From Niastella caeni (GTDB lineage: Bacteria; Bacteroidota; Bacteroidia; Chitinophagales; Chitinophagaceae), in contig NZ_STFF01000006.1 in NCBI RefSeq assembly GCF_004834005.1, positions 248,001 through 312,000 of the forward strand: a stretch of DNA of 64,000 nucleotides. Direction: 5' to 3'. This document shows positions 1-8,472 of this stretch, in pieces; the stretch's first letter is position 1, and every line of letters begins with the position of its first letter. The notes beneath the pieces are model-generated. The model was not told the origin of the DNA and searched no databases. It saw only the letters and a program-made list of their open reading frames with translations. A program made the translations under genes and the position numbers.

Positions 1-573
1 CGGGTAAATTTCACAATGGACGTATCTACCAAAAACCTCGACAGTATGCTGAGCAACAGCATCGTAGGTAAACGGTTCTGGATGCCGCAACGGGAAGATG
101 TTGTTGTAAAAGCCAATACGCCTGTTGCAAACGGAAGTCCCACTTCTTCGGTAATTGCCCCTTCAAAGATAACCGACAGCGCCATTGCCTACAACGAGCG
201 TAACCTGGTAGCGCAATTCTCCCGCAGAAAGATCATCTACACCAAAGACCTGGAAATTGGCAGTGATTCTATTCGCGTGAGCCTGTACGACAATGGGGAA
301 ATTGATGGCGATACCGTTACCGTTTTCCTGAATGGTAAACCGGTAATTACCCACCAGGAGCTCACCGCCCGCGCAACGAATATTTACCTTACACTCGATA
401 ACAGTAAAGATGTAAACGAGGTGAGCCTGTTTGCGGAGAACCTGGGTAAGATACCGCCTAACACCGCATTGATGGTTGTTACAGATGGTATTTCAAGATT
501 TGAAGTATTTCTATCCAGTACCTACACGCAAAATGCGACGGTGAGAATCAAGAAACGAATATCGCGACATTAG
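1..573 (+). CDS. C-terminal part of unidentified conserved protein (5' end outside window)
   Basis: The frame is open from base 1 with no stop, so the gene begins before the window; the ATG at 16 is probably internal. The visible 190 or so residues look like a beta-rich exported or surface protein: alternating hydrophobic residues, a stretch reading LSRRKIIYTKDLEIGSDSI around residues 73-90, and an ending of the type NLGKIPPNTALMVV. I recall similar C-termini from secreted Bacteroidota proteins but cannot name the family. It is followed 30 bases later by a strong terminator, so it is the last gene of its transcript. No catalytic motif is visible. Confidence 0.75.
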   Translation, partial: RVNFTMDVSTKNLDSMLSNSIVGKRFWMPQREDVVVKANTPVANGSPTSSVIAPSKITDSAIAYNERNLVAQFSRRKIIYTKDLEIGSDSIRVSLYDNGEIDGDTVTVFLNGKPVITHQELTARATNIYLTLDNSKDVNEVSLFAENLGKIPPNTALMVVTDGISRFEVFLSSTYTQNATVRIKKRISRH

Positions 574-604
574 CGAATCGCATATTATCTAACTTATCGC
601 CAAT

Positions 605-636
605 AAAAAGCTCCGGTTATTGCCGGAGCTTTTTTT
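605..636 (+). terminator. Rho-independent terminator
   Basis: The stem AGCTCCGG / CCGGAGCT has a six-base loop and is flanked by an A-run and a T-run, so it could act in both directions. It lies just after the partial first gene and beyond the 3' end of parC, between two convergent genes. Confidence 0.85.
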
Positions 637-660
637 ATATATGTACTATTTTATATGGCT

Positions 661-788
661 TGATTGTTTAATTGTTTGATTGTTGTGCCTCAGGAAATTC
701 TGAATGCCTGATAAAAAGAAGTAATTCCGAACAATCGGAGATCGCAACCATCTAACAATCTAACCATCTAAAACAATCTAAAACAATT
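661..788. repeat. Word-repeat spacer (TGATTGTT / AACAATCT words)
   Basis: Bases 661-686 are three near-copies of TGATTGTT. Bases 749-788 are tandem near-copies of ATCTAAACAA words that are roughly inverted relative to the first block. Together they form an imperfect long hairpin that reaches into the last codons of parC. Function is unknown; it belongs to a class of spacers seen several times in this window. Confidence 0.55.
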
Positions 789-3303
789 CCGGTTGCTCCG
801 GGTCTTCTTTCTGCTCTTTCATCACCCACTCAAATTCGGTACTCTTGCTAAAGTCGGTCAGTTTATTACCAACCGCTTTCCAACCCATCACTTCCACAAA
901 ATCATAGATCTTGATCTTCTGGGTACGGGCCTGGGCGCCACGGCCTGCTTTTATTTGAATGATAGGCTCCGGATGCGTGGTCACGGCTTCCAGGAAGTTA
1001 CCATCACCCTCTTTTATCAGCATGAACTTGTTGCGCAGGGTGGTTGTTTCGATCTTGAACCGTTTTACGTTGAACTGCTGTTTATCATTATCCAGGTAAA
1101 TGGCAGTAACGATCTTCTCTGGGTCAAATTTTTCGATCTCGATCACATTATCTACATCAAACTTCTGCGTCAGTTCCTGGTCGGTGATCTCGTAATTACC
1201 ATCGTGGTAAACAACCAGTATTTTGTCTTCAGGCTGGAAACTGCCCAGGTACTCCCCTTTCGATTCGGTATTCAGGCGACCGAACTGATCATCGAACCAC
1301 AGCTTTTTACCACCGAGGGTCGATTTGCCGGCCTCTTTGAACTTAACTGATTTGATCCTGAACTTGGTTACCTGGTTACCCATACTGCTACGGGCCTTGA
1401 TCTCCAGCTCTTCAAAATAAAAATCAAACTCTTTTTTACGCGCCGTACTGTTAGGGTCCAATATAACTCTTACTACTTCCGCTTCCCCATTCGGGTTGGC
1501 ACTGAAGTAATGCACTTTGGTTTTCTCAGAACCTTTGTTGGTAAGGTCGTATTCTTTATCGCGCGTAATACCGGTTACGTTAAAGCGTTTTGCGTAGGTT
1601 ATACCGGTTTTGTTATCTACATACATCATGTTGTATGTAGTTCGCTCGTCGTTCTTTTGGAACACGGCTACGTGGATGATATCCTTGCCGATGAACGCTT
1701 TTTCAGATACTTTCACCACTTTCATTTTACCTGAACGGGTGAAAGCAATGATATCATCGAGCGAAGAACAATCCACAACGAATTCATCTTTCTTCAAACC
1801 GCTGCCAATGAAACCATCGGCGCGGTTCACATACAGCTTGGTGTTAGCAATGGCCACCTGTTTGGCCTGAATGGCCTCAAACAGTTTGATCTCGGTTTTG
1901 CGCTCCCGGCCCTTGCCGTATTTCTGCAATAATCCTTCGTAATAAGCAACGGCAAAATCAACCAGGTTATTGAGGTCGTATTTTACCTGCTTAATATCTT
2001 TATCAAGCGCTTTTATCTGATCGTTCAGTTCTTCTATATCGAGCTTGTAAATGCGGCGTACCGGCTTCTCGGTAAGCTTCACAATGTCTTCGCGGGTAAT
2101 ATCGCGCCGAAGTTGTTTGCGATATGGCTTGAAAGCTTCGGTAATGCCATCCAGCACTTTTTCCCAGGTAGCATATTTCTTTTCAAGCTCTTTATAGATC
2201 TTTTCTTCGAAGAAGATCTTTTCCAGCGAGGTGTAATGCCATTTTTCCTGCAGTTCAGCCAGCTTTATTTCCAGTTCGCGTTTAAGCAGTTCCTTGGTGC
2301 TTTCGGCTGAAATGCGCAGCAGTTCATGTACGCTAATGAACGTCGGCTTTTGTTCTACGATCACGCATGCGTTGGGCGAAATGCTTACTTCGCAATCAGT
2401 GAACGCATACAGGGCATCGATGGTGATGTCGGGAGAAATGCCCGGCGCCAGATCGATCAGCACTTCCACTTCAGCAGCTGTGTTATCGGTTACCTTCTTG
2501 ATCTTGATCTTACCCTGGTCATTGGCTTTAACAATGGAATCCATCAATTGGGCCGTTGTTACACCATATGGCACGTCGCGTATAGCCAGTGTTTTTTTAT
2601 CAACCTCTTCAATATGCGCCCGCACCCGCACTTTTCCGCCGCGCTTACCTTCATTGTAATTGGTAACGTCGATCATACCGGCGGTTTGGAAATCGGGATA
2701 GAGTTCGAATTTCTTTCCCCGCAGGTATTTTATTGCGGCTTCTATGATCTCGCAAAAATTGTGTGGTAATATTTTAGTGGCCAACCCAACCGCAATTCCC
2801 TCGGCGCCATGCGCCAGCAATAACGGGAACTTCATGGGCAGCGTTACCGGTTCGTTCTTACGACCGTCGTAGCTCAGTGCCCATTCGGTGGTTTTGGCAT
2901 TAAAGGCTACTTCCAGCGCAAAGCGGCTCAGCCTTGCTTCAATGTAACGAGGAGCAGCAGCATCGTCGCCTGTACGCACATCACCCCAGTTACCCTGCGT
3001 TTCAATCAGCAGGTCTTTTTGTCCCATGTTCACCAACGCATCCCCGATACTGGCGTCGCCATGGGGATGGTATTGCATACTCTGCCCGATGATGTTGGCC
3101 ACTTTGTTAAAACGGCCATCATCCATTTCTTTCATAGCATAGAGGATCCGGCGTTGTACGGGTTTCAATCCGTCTTCAACAGCAGGCACGGCTCTTTCAA
3201 GGATTACATACGAAGCATAATCCAGGAACCAGGTTTTATACTGGCCGGTTACCCCGGAGTCGTTGTGTTGTTGTAAAAAACTATTTTCTTTGCTTTTTGC
3301 CAT
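778..3303 (-). CDS. parC: DNA topoisomerase IV subunit A
   Basis: 841 residues, normal for the Bacteroidota type. This is the DNA-cleaving subunit, which with ParE decatenates and relaxes DNA. The N-terminal breakage-reunion domain starts at about residue 25 (DYASYVILERAVPAVEDGLKPVQRR). The catalytic tyrosine is Tyr120 in AAPRYIEARLS. The quinolone-determining stretch reads YHPHGDASIGDAL, with Ala84 where E. coli GyrA has Ser83. I recall the same residue from other Bacteroidota ParC, so it is not evidence of acquired resistance. A coiled-coil-like tower lies near residues 340-470, and the C-terminal part holds degenerate beta-pinwheel repeats. It is the third leftward gene after parE and the DUF1835 gene. 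GyrA is the alternative, but the sequence and the parE neighbour favour ParC. Confidence 0.95.
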   Translation of the reverse strand: MAKSKENSFLQQHNDSGVTGQYKTWFLDYASYVILERAVPAVEDGLKPVQRRILYAMKEMDDGRFNKVANIIGQSMQYHPHGDASIGDALVNMGQKDLLIETQGNWGDVRTGDDAAAPRYIEARLSRFALEVAFNAKTTEWALSYDGRKNEPVTLPMKFPLLLAHGAEGIAVGLATKILPHNFCEIIEAAIKYLRGKKFELYPDFQTAGMIDVTNYNEGKRGGKVRVRAHIEEVDKKTLAIRDVPYGVTTAQLMDSIVKANDQGKIKIKKVTDNTAAEVEVLIDLAPGISPDITIDALYAFTDCEVSISPNACVIVEQKPTFISVHELLRISAESTKELLKRELEIKLAELQEKWHYTSLEKIFFEEKIYKELEKKYATWEKVLDGITEAFKPYRKQLRRDITREDIVKLTEKPVRRIYKLDIEELNDQIKALDKDIKQVKYDLNNLVDFAVAYYEGLLQKYGKGRERKTEIKLFEAIQAKQVAIANTKLYVNRADGFIGSGLKKDEFVVDCSSLDDIIAFTRSGKMKVVKVSEKAFIGKDIIHVAVFQKNDERTTYNMMYVDNKTGITYAKRFNVTGITRDKEYDLTNKGSEKTKVHYFSANPNGEAEVVRVILDPNSTARKKEFDFYFEELEIKARSSMGNQVTKFRIKSVKFKEAGKSTLGGKKLWFDDQFGRLNTESKGEYLGSFQPEDKILVVYHDGNYEITDQELTQKFDVDNVIEIEKFDPEKIVTAIYLDNDKQQFNVKRFKIETTTLRNKFMLIKEGDGNFLEAVTTHPEPIIQIKAGRGAQARTQKIKIYDFVEVMGWKAVGNKLTDFSKSTEFEWVMKEQKEDPEQPELF

Positions 3304-3381
3304 CTTATAGTTTCTCGTTTCTTGTTTTTAGTTTTTGGTTGCTGCCGCGTTCAAGGCCTTTCTTATTCTTATTTCTCATTT

Positions 3382-4227
3382 CTACTGCGGTGTTTCTTCT
3401 GTTACAGCTGCCGCCTGTGCCGATTTGCCTTTTACTTCAAAATCTTTCATCCCTTTTAATTCACCCTGCACATCGTAACTGCCAGCGGTCAACAAATTTT
3501 TCAGTCGCCACAAAATATAGGCATCGCCGGTAGTTTGTTTGTTCTTATGCAGGAAATTATGAATGATCTTGCTGGCTTTTTGCCAATCACTGGTAATGTA
3601 TTTCTTCAGGTCCTCATCATAAAAATCATAATCCTTTTGTCCCAGTTTCTTTCCCCCTTCCAGCAGGCGAACGCCTTTTTCTTCGTTTTGCAGGCGTGTC
3701 CACTCATCAGGGTCTACTTCAAATTCACTCAGGGTAATGGGACGGGCCAGTTTCTTTGCCTTCAGGAATTCTTTAGGCGGGATCTGGCTTAACCATTCGG
3801 GATAAAAGATCAATCCTTTTTCATTGATGAAGGGCAGGTTGTTCAAATACAGAATATGCAATCTTCCCTGAAAATCTTTCAACTGGCTCATTAGCCAGTA
3901 ATAACCGCTTACGTCGTGCTTGTTCTGGGCCGCCCAGATGTACACGATCTCATCGGGATTATGGGCCAGCCGTACTATTAAGTCAACGACGGTTTTCATA
4001 TCATCCACATCACCTGTATCTACTTTTCCGTCATAATCGCCACCGGCCAGCACTTCGCGCCACCATTGCCTGCGGGCTTCTATGCCTTCGGTGGTGTATA
4101 TATCTTTTATGGGACCAACCGCATAATCGTCTTTTATCTGGATCACGTCGCCCTGTAATGTTTCATCCAGCTCAATGGCTTTTTTCAGGACTTCTACATC
4201 GGGGGCGTTAAAAACAATATGGATCAT
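3382..4227 (-). CDS. DUF1835/DUF3658 domain protein between parE and parC
   Basis: 281 residues. The N-terminus (MIHIVFNAPDVEVLKKAIEL followed by a GDVIQIKDDYAVGPI stretch) is the DUF1835 signature, residues 1-130. The second half, residues 150-260, fits the DUF3658 region that usually follows it. No signal peptide or membrane segment is visible, so it is probably cytoplasmic. The biochemical role is unknown. It sits between parE and parC on the same strand, about 120 bases from parE and 78 bases from parC, suggesting co-transcription with topoisomerase IV. The C-terminal tail is low-complexity (Ala/Thr/Glu rich). Confidence 0.85.
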   Translation of the reverse strand: MIHIVFNAPDVEVLKKAIELDETLQGDVIQIKDDYAVGPIKDIYTTEGIEARRQWWREVLAGGDYDGKVDTGDVDDMKTVVDLIVRLAHNPDEIVYIWAAQNKHDVSGYYWLMSQLKDFQGRLHILYLNNLPFINEKGLIFYPEWLSQIPPKEFLKAKKLARPITLSEFEVDPDEWTRLQNEEKGVRLLEGGKKLGQKDYDFYDEDLKKYITSDWQKASKIIHNFLHKNKQTTGDAYILWRLKNLLTAGSYDVQGELKGMKDFEVKGKSAQAAAVTEETPQ

Positions 4228-4229
4228 TT

Positions 4230-4346
4230 AATTTGAAAATTTGAAAATGTGATTGAAAATGCCTTTTACGAAGCCAATAATTTGAAAATTCGAAAATGCC
4301 TTTAAGCTGATTGTATTTCATTTTCAAATCTTCAAATTTTCAAATT
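4230..4346. repeat. Inverted word-repeat spacer between parE and DUF1835 gene
   Basis: A 16-base arm AATTTGAAAATTTGAA at 4230-4245 is perfectly inverted at 4331-4346, with extra TTTGAAAAT words around both arms. The whole parE-DUF1835 spacer is therefore a long AT-rich hairpin. It could influence readthrough between the two genes; that is inference. Confidence 0.7.
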
Positions 4347-4349
4347 GAC

Positions 4350-6251
4350 TCATTTCTTTGTATCCTCTTCAACCAGATCCAGCTCTACCCGCAGGTTATC
4401 GATAATAAACTCCTGGCGCTCCTGGGTGTTTTTACCCATATAGTATTCCAGCAATTGCTGTACGTGCTCACCTTGTTCAATAATAACCGGTTGCTTGCGC
4501 ATTTCCGGACCAATAAACCGCGCAAACTCTTCCGGAGAAATTTCACCCAATCCTTTAAAGCGGGTGATCTCTGGTTTGCCGCCCAGTTTTTTAATGGCCG
4601 CCTGTTTTTCCGCTTCGTCGTAGCAATAGAATGTCTGTTTTTTATCACGTACACGGAACAACGGCGTTTCCAGAATGTAAACGTGACCATTCTTCACCAG
4701 GTCGGGGAAGAACTGTAAGAAGAAGGTCATCATCAACAGGCGAATGTGCATACCATCCACATCGGCATCGGTTGCAATAACAATGTTATTATAGCGCAGT
4801 CCTTCGTACCCTTCTTCAATATTCAATGCGTGCTGCAACAGGTTGAACTCTTCATTTTCGTACACCACTTTTTTAGTGAGTGCAAAACAGTTCAATGGCT
4901 TACCGCGCAAACTGAATACCGCCTGCGTTTCTACATTGCGCGATTTAGTGATAGATCCACTGGCCGAATCGCCCTCGGTAATGAAAATGGTGCTTTCTTT
5001 CGCTTTCTCTACGATCGATTCTTTATCGCGTCCTGTGGGCTCGTCGTTCAGGTGGTAACGACAATCGCGCAATTTGCGGTTGTGCAGGTTGGCTTTCTTC
5101 GCGCGCTCATTGGCCAGTTTTTTAATACCTGCCAGTTCCTTCCGCTCGCGTTCGCTTTGCTCAATCCGCTTCTTCATTGCATCTGCAATGGTTGGGTTAC
5201 GGTGCAGGTAATTATCCAGTTCTTTCGACATGAAATCACCTACGAAGTTGCGCATGGAGGGACCGCCTTCATACACTACCTGTGAACCCAGCTTTGTTTT
5301 TGTTTGCGATTCAAACACGGGTTCCTGTACGCGCACCGAAACAGCGGCGCAGATGCTTGCCCGAATGTCGGCCGCATCGTAATCTTTTTTATAAAAATCA
5401 CGTATGGTCTTTACCACTGCCTCGCGAAATGCCGCCAGGTGGGTACCACCCTGTGTGGTGTACTGACCGTTTACGAATGAGTAATATTCTTCACCATACT
5501 GGTTCTCGTGCGTGAGGGCCACTTCAATGTCTTCGCCCTTGAGGTGAATGATCGGGTAGCGCAGCTCGTCCTCATTGGTTTTACGCTGCAGCAGGTCGAG
5601 CAAACCGTTCTTACTAACGTACTTCTTCCCGTTGAAATTAATAACCAGCCCCGCATTGAGGTAACAGTAATTCCAGATCTGGCTGTCGAGGTATTCAGTA
5701 ATGTAATGGAAGTTCTTGAATACCGTATCGTCGGGAATGAAAGTAACCAGCGTACCGTTGCTTTCTGAGGTTTTATTCTCTTTATGGTCTTTTGTAAGCA
5801 CGCCGCGTTCGAATTCGGCTGATTTTTCCTTGCCTTCCCTAAAAGCAGTCACTTTAAAATAGGTACTCAGGGCATTCACTGCTTTGGTACCTACCCCGTT
5901 CAAACCCACGCTTTTTTGGAATGCCTTGCTGTCGTATTTGGCGCCGGTATTGATCTTGCTCACTACTTCCACCACTTTACCCAACGGGATACCGCGACCG
6001 TAATCGCGGATGGTAACCGATTTTTCGTTTATGGTAATATCTACCTGCTTACCATAACCCATGGTATACTCGTCTATACAGTTATCGATCACCTCTTTGA
6101 TCAACACGTAAATACCGTCATCGGGACTGGAGCCATCGCCCAGCTTACCGATATACATACCTGGACGCAGGCGAATGTGTTCCCGCCAATCGAGCGATTT
6201 AATCGAGTCTTCGGTATAATCAAACAAGTCGTTGTTTTTTTCCTTTGCCAT
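4350..6251 (-). CDS. parE: DNA topoisomerase IV subunit B
   Basis: 633 residues, the ATPase subunit of topoisomerase IV. The GHKL ATPase domain covers about residues 20-220: HIRLRPGMYIG, the KEVIDNCIDE helix with Glu53 and Asn57, and the GRGIPLG and GLNGVGTKAVNAL nucleotide-lid loops. The QTKTKLG loop is at about 316. The TOPRIM metal-binding domain has EGDSASGS with Glu426, followed by ATDADVDGMHIR. The length and the lack of the gyrase-specific TOPRIM insertion agree with ParE rather than GyrB, and parC lies two genes downstream. It is probably the first gene of the leftward parE-DUF1835-parC transcript. Confidence 0.95.
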   Translation of the reverse strand: MAKEKNNDLFDYTEDSIKSLDWREHIRLRPGMYIGKLGDGSSPDDGIYVLIKEVIDNCIDEYTMGYGKQVDITINEKSVTIRDYGRGIPLGKVVEVVSKINTGAKYDSKAFQKSVGLNGVGTKAVNALSTYFKVTAFREGKEKSAEFERGVLTKDHKENKTSESNGTLVTFIPDDTVFKNFHYITEYLDSQIWNYCYLNAGLVINFNGKKYVSKNGLLDLLQRKTNEDELRYPIIHLKGEDIEVALTHENQYGEEYYSFVNGQYTTQGGTHLAAFREAVVKTIRDFYKKDYDAADIRASICAAVSVRVQEPVFESQTKTKLGSQVVYEGGPSMRNFVGDFMSKELDNYLHRNPTIADAMKKRIEQSERERKELAGIKKLANERAKKANLHNRKLRDCRYHLNDEPTGRDKESIVEKAKESTIFITEGDSASGSITKSRNVETQAVFSLRGKPLNCFALTKKVVYENEEFNLLQHALNIEEGYEGLRYNNIVIATDADVDGMHIRLLMMTFFLQFFPDLVKNGHVYILETPLFRVRDKKQTFYCYDEAEKQAAIKKLGGKPEITRFKGLGEISPEEFARFIGPEMRKQPVIIEQGEHVQQLLEYYMGKNTQERQEFIIDNLRVELDLVEEDTKK

Positions 6252-6936
6252 GTTTTATACGGATTCTTCTTATTTCTAGGTTCTTAGTTATTGGTGAATG
6301 GTGATAATCAATTGGCAATGAGCAAGCAATTGGCAATTTTCAAAAAGCCGATCTACTGCGCTTCACCCCATTCATTTTTCATTTTTTGTTAATTGGCCGG
6401 CTTTTGCACTACTATCATCACCGGTTGTGTCACTCACTTCAGGGTTCGGAAAGCTACCCGGCATACCTATATCAATCTGTATAACAACCATTTGCAATAC
6501 AATCTTTCTTACATACACAATTAGTGTCACAAAATATTGAACGAAAATATGCCGCCGGGCCGCTTTGATGCAAATCGTACACCAAAAACGCCTGAACGGG
6601 CAAATATAGCCAAATGACGGCAACCGTTTTTTTACAGAGTTATTAACTAATGTGGAAAATTAAAAAAATTGAGCAGTTAACAGGGTTAAAAGTTGACAAG
6701 TTCATGGCTTAAAAAAGGCTCAACTACTTTATTCCCCTATAAGCTATCCCTCTTCTTTTCATAAAGAAAAAAAAAATCATGCTGATAACCAGGGATCAGC
6801 AGCCAATTTGCTTTGCATTTCCCGGGAAACGGGCCAGGGTTCTCTCACCATCCCATCATTTTCAAGGCTTTAAACAGTTATTATTTCAAATTAACCAGCT
6901 AAGTTGCAGACTGATTTTCCGCATATATTTCATTTT
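6252..6936. other. Intergenic region between divergent parE and ModF-like gene
   Basis: This 685-base stretch should hold both divergent promoters, but I cannot place either with confidence. Bases 6308-6340 contain a direct repeat of CAATTGGCAA within another word-repeat spacer. A leftward 83-codon open frame (6372-6623) has no recognisable protein character and I do not call it. Confidence 0.5.
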
Positions 6937-8379
6937 ATGAGTACACCACTGGCCCAACTGACCGATGTTTCGGTGATTATTAATGGCATTGATATATTAA
7001 AAGATATTAATCTAACCATTCAACCCGGCGAACAATGGGCCGTGGTGGGCAAATCGGGCAGCGGCAAAACTACCCTGGCCCATGCCCTGACCGGAAAAGT
7101 ATTTCACAGCGGTACGGTAGCGTTCCATCTGCCCAATCATCTGCATGCCAACCGCCTCCTGCTGATTGAACAGCAGCACCATTTCAAAAACCGCTCAAAT
7201 ACCAGCGATTTCTATTATCAGCAGCGCTATAATTCGGCCGATGCGGAAGACACGATCACGGTGCAGGAGGCATTGCAGCCGCTTATAGATAAGTCGCCCG
7301 CCAGTACCTGGATAGAACAATTGCACCTTACGCATGTGCTTGACGAACCGTTGATACAGCTATCGAACGGTGAAAACAAACGCCTGCAACTGGCCAAAGC
7401 CCTGTTCCTTGACCCGGCCGTGCTTATTATGGATAACCCGTTTACGGGATTGGACGTAGAGGGCCGGCAAACCCTGCATCGCATCATAGACACCATTGTT
7501 GCCAGCGGTATTTCCATCATCCTGATTACGCCGCCACAGGAATTGCCGGCCTGCATTACCCATGTGGCCGTGCTGGAAAATGGCCGCCTGGTTAAAGCCG
7601 GTAAAAAAGAGGAAGCGCAATTGTTTGCATCGGTGCTTAACCCGGCCCTGCCTGCAGAAACCATTAAAAAACTAAAAGCGGCTGGCGACAATAATCATTT
7701 TACCGCTGCGGTAAAAATGGTGAACGTGTGCATTAAGTATGGAGAAAAAACAATTCTGCACAACATTAACTGGGAAGTAAAAAAAGGCGAATGCTGGAGT
7801 GTATCGGGTCCAAATGGCGCGGGTAAAAGCACCCTGCTGAGCCTCGTAACGGCCGACAACCCGCAGGCTTATGCCAATGAGCTGTATTTATTCGACCAGC
7901 GGCGCGGCAGCGGCGAAAGCATCTGGGATATTAAACGCCGGATTGGTTTTGTATCGCCCGAGCTACATCTTTATTTTGACCGGGGCACTTCCTGCTTTGA
8001 TGTTATTGCTTCGGGATTGTTCGACACCATTGGGTTGTTCAGAATAATTTCTACCGAACAACAGGAACAGGTACAGGCCTGGATACAATTGCTGCAATTA
8101 GAAAATGTTCAACGCCGGCCGCTTTTTCAATTGTCTCTGGGGCAGCAGCGCATGGTATTGCTGGCGAGGGCGCTGGTAAAGAACCCGCCTTTATTAATAC
8201 TTGATGAACCTTGCCAGGGGTTAGATGATGAGCAGATCAGCTATTTTAAAACGCTCATCAACCAGCTTTGCGAAACTTTTAATACTACCCTGCTTTATGT
8301 AAGCCATTATAGTAAAGATTTGCCGGCGTGTATTACTAAAGCTGCTTATTTGGAAAATGGAAAAATGATTATTAAGTGA
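6937..8379 (+). CDS. ModF-like protein with two ABC ATPase domains
   Basis: 480 residues from the ATG at 6937. A TTG at 6904 is in frame, but the ABC domain begins directly after the ATG (MSTPLAQLTDVSVIINGIDI). Domain 1, about residues 1-220, has Walker A GKSGSGKTT, signature LSNGENKRLQLAKA and Walker B VLIMDNPFTGLD, with Asn where Glu is usual. Domain 2, about 250-480, has Walker A GPNGAGKST, signature LSLGQQRM and Walker B LLILDEPCQGLD. This tandem soluble architecture is that of ModF (PhrA), whose exact role is unclear. No permease gene is adjacent, so it is probably not a classical importer subunit. Confidence 0.85.
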   Translation: MSTPLAQLTDVSVIINGIDILKDINLTIQPGEQWAVVGKSGSGKTTLAHALTGKVFHSGTVAFHLPNHLHANRLLLIEQQHHFKNRSNTSDFYYQQRYNSADAEDTITVQEALQPLIDKSPASTWIEQLHLTHVLDEPLIQLSNGENKRLQLAKALFLDPAVLIMDNPFTGLDVEGRQTLHRIIDTIVASGISIILITPPQELPACITHVAVLENGRLVKAGKKEEAQLFASVLNPALPAETIKKLKAAGDNNHFTAAVKMVNVCIKYGEKTILHNINWEVKKGECWSVSGPNGAGKSTLLSLVTADNPQAYANELYLFDQRRGSGESIWDIKRRIGFVSPELHLYFDRGTSCFDVIASGLFDTIGLFRIISTEQQEQVQAWIQLLQLENVQRRPLFQLSLGQQRMVLLARALVKNPPLLILDEPCQGLDDEQISYFKTLINQLCETFNTTLLYVSHYSKDLPACITKAAYLENGKMIIK

Positions 8380-8472
8380 AAAGCTGCAAGCTGCAAGCAA
8401 TACAGAATGCTTAAAGAAAATAAAACTCTTTAAAGTGCGGTAGCAACCACAAACTATAAACCACAAACTACC

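Noticed and set aside
793..1350. 185-codon rightward frame opposite parC
   Set aside because: It is the antisense shadow of a highly conserved gene; its composition mirrors the parC codons.
778..3303. Ala84 in ParC as a quinolone-resistance mutation
   Set aside because: I recall Ala at this position as usual in Bacteroidota ParC, so it is not evidence of acquired resistance.
6372..6623. 83-codon leftward frame upstream of parE
   Set aside because: No family, no plausible start context, and residue composition typical of random AT-rich sequence.
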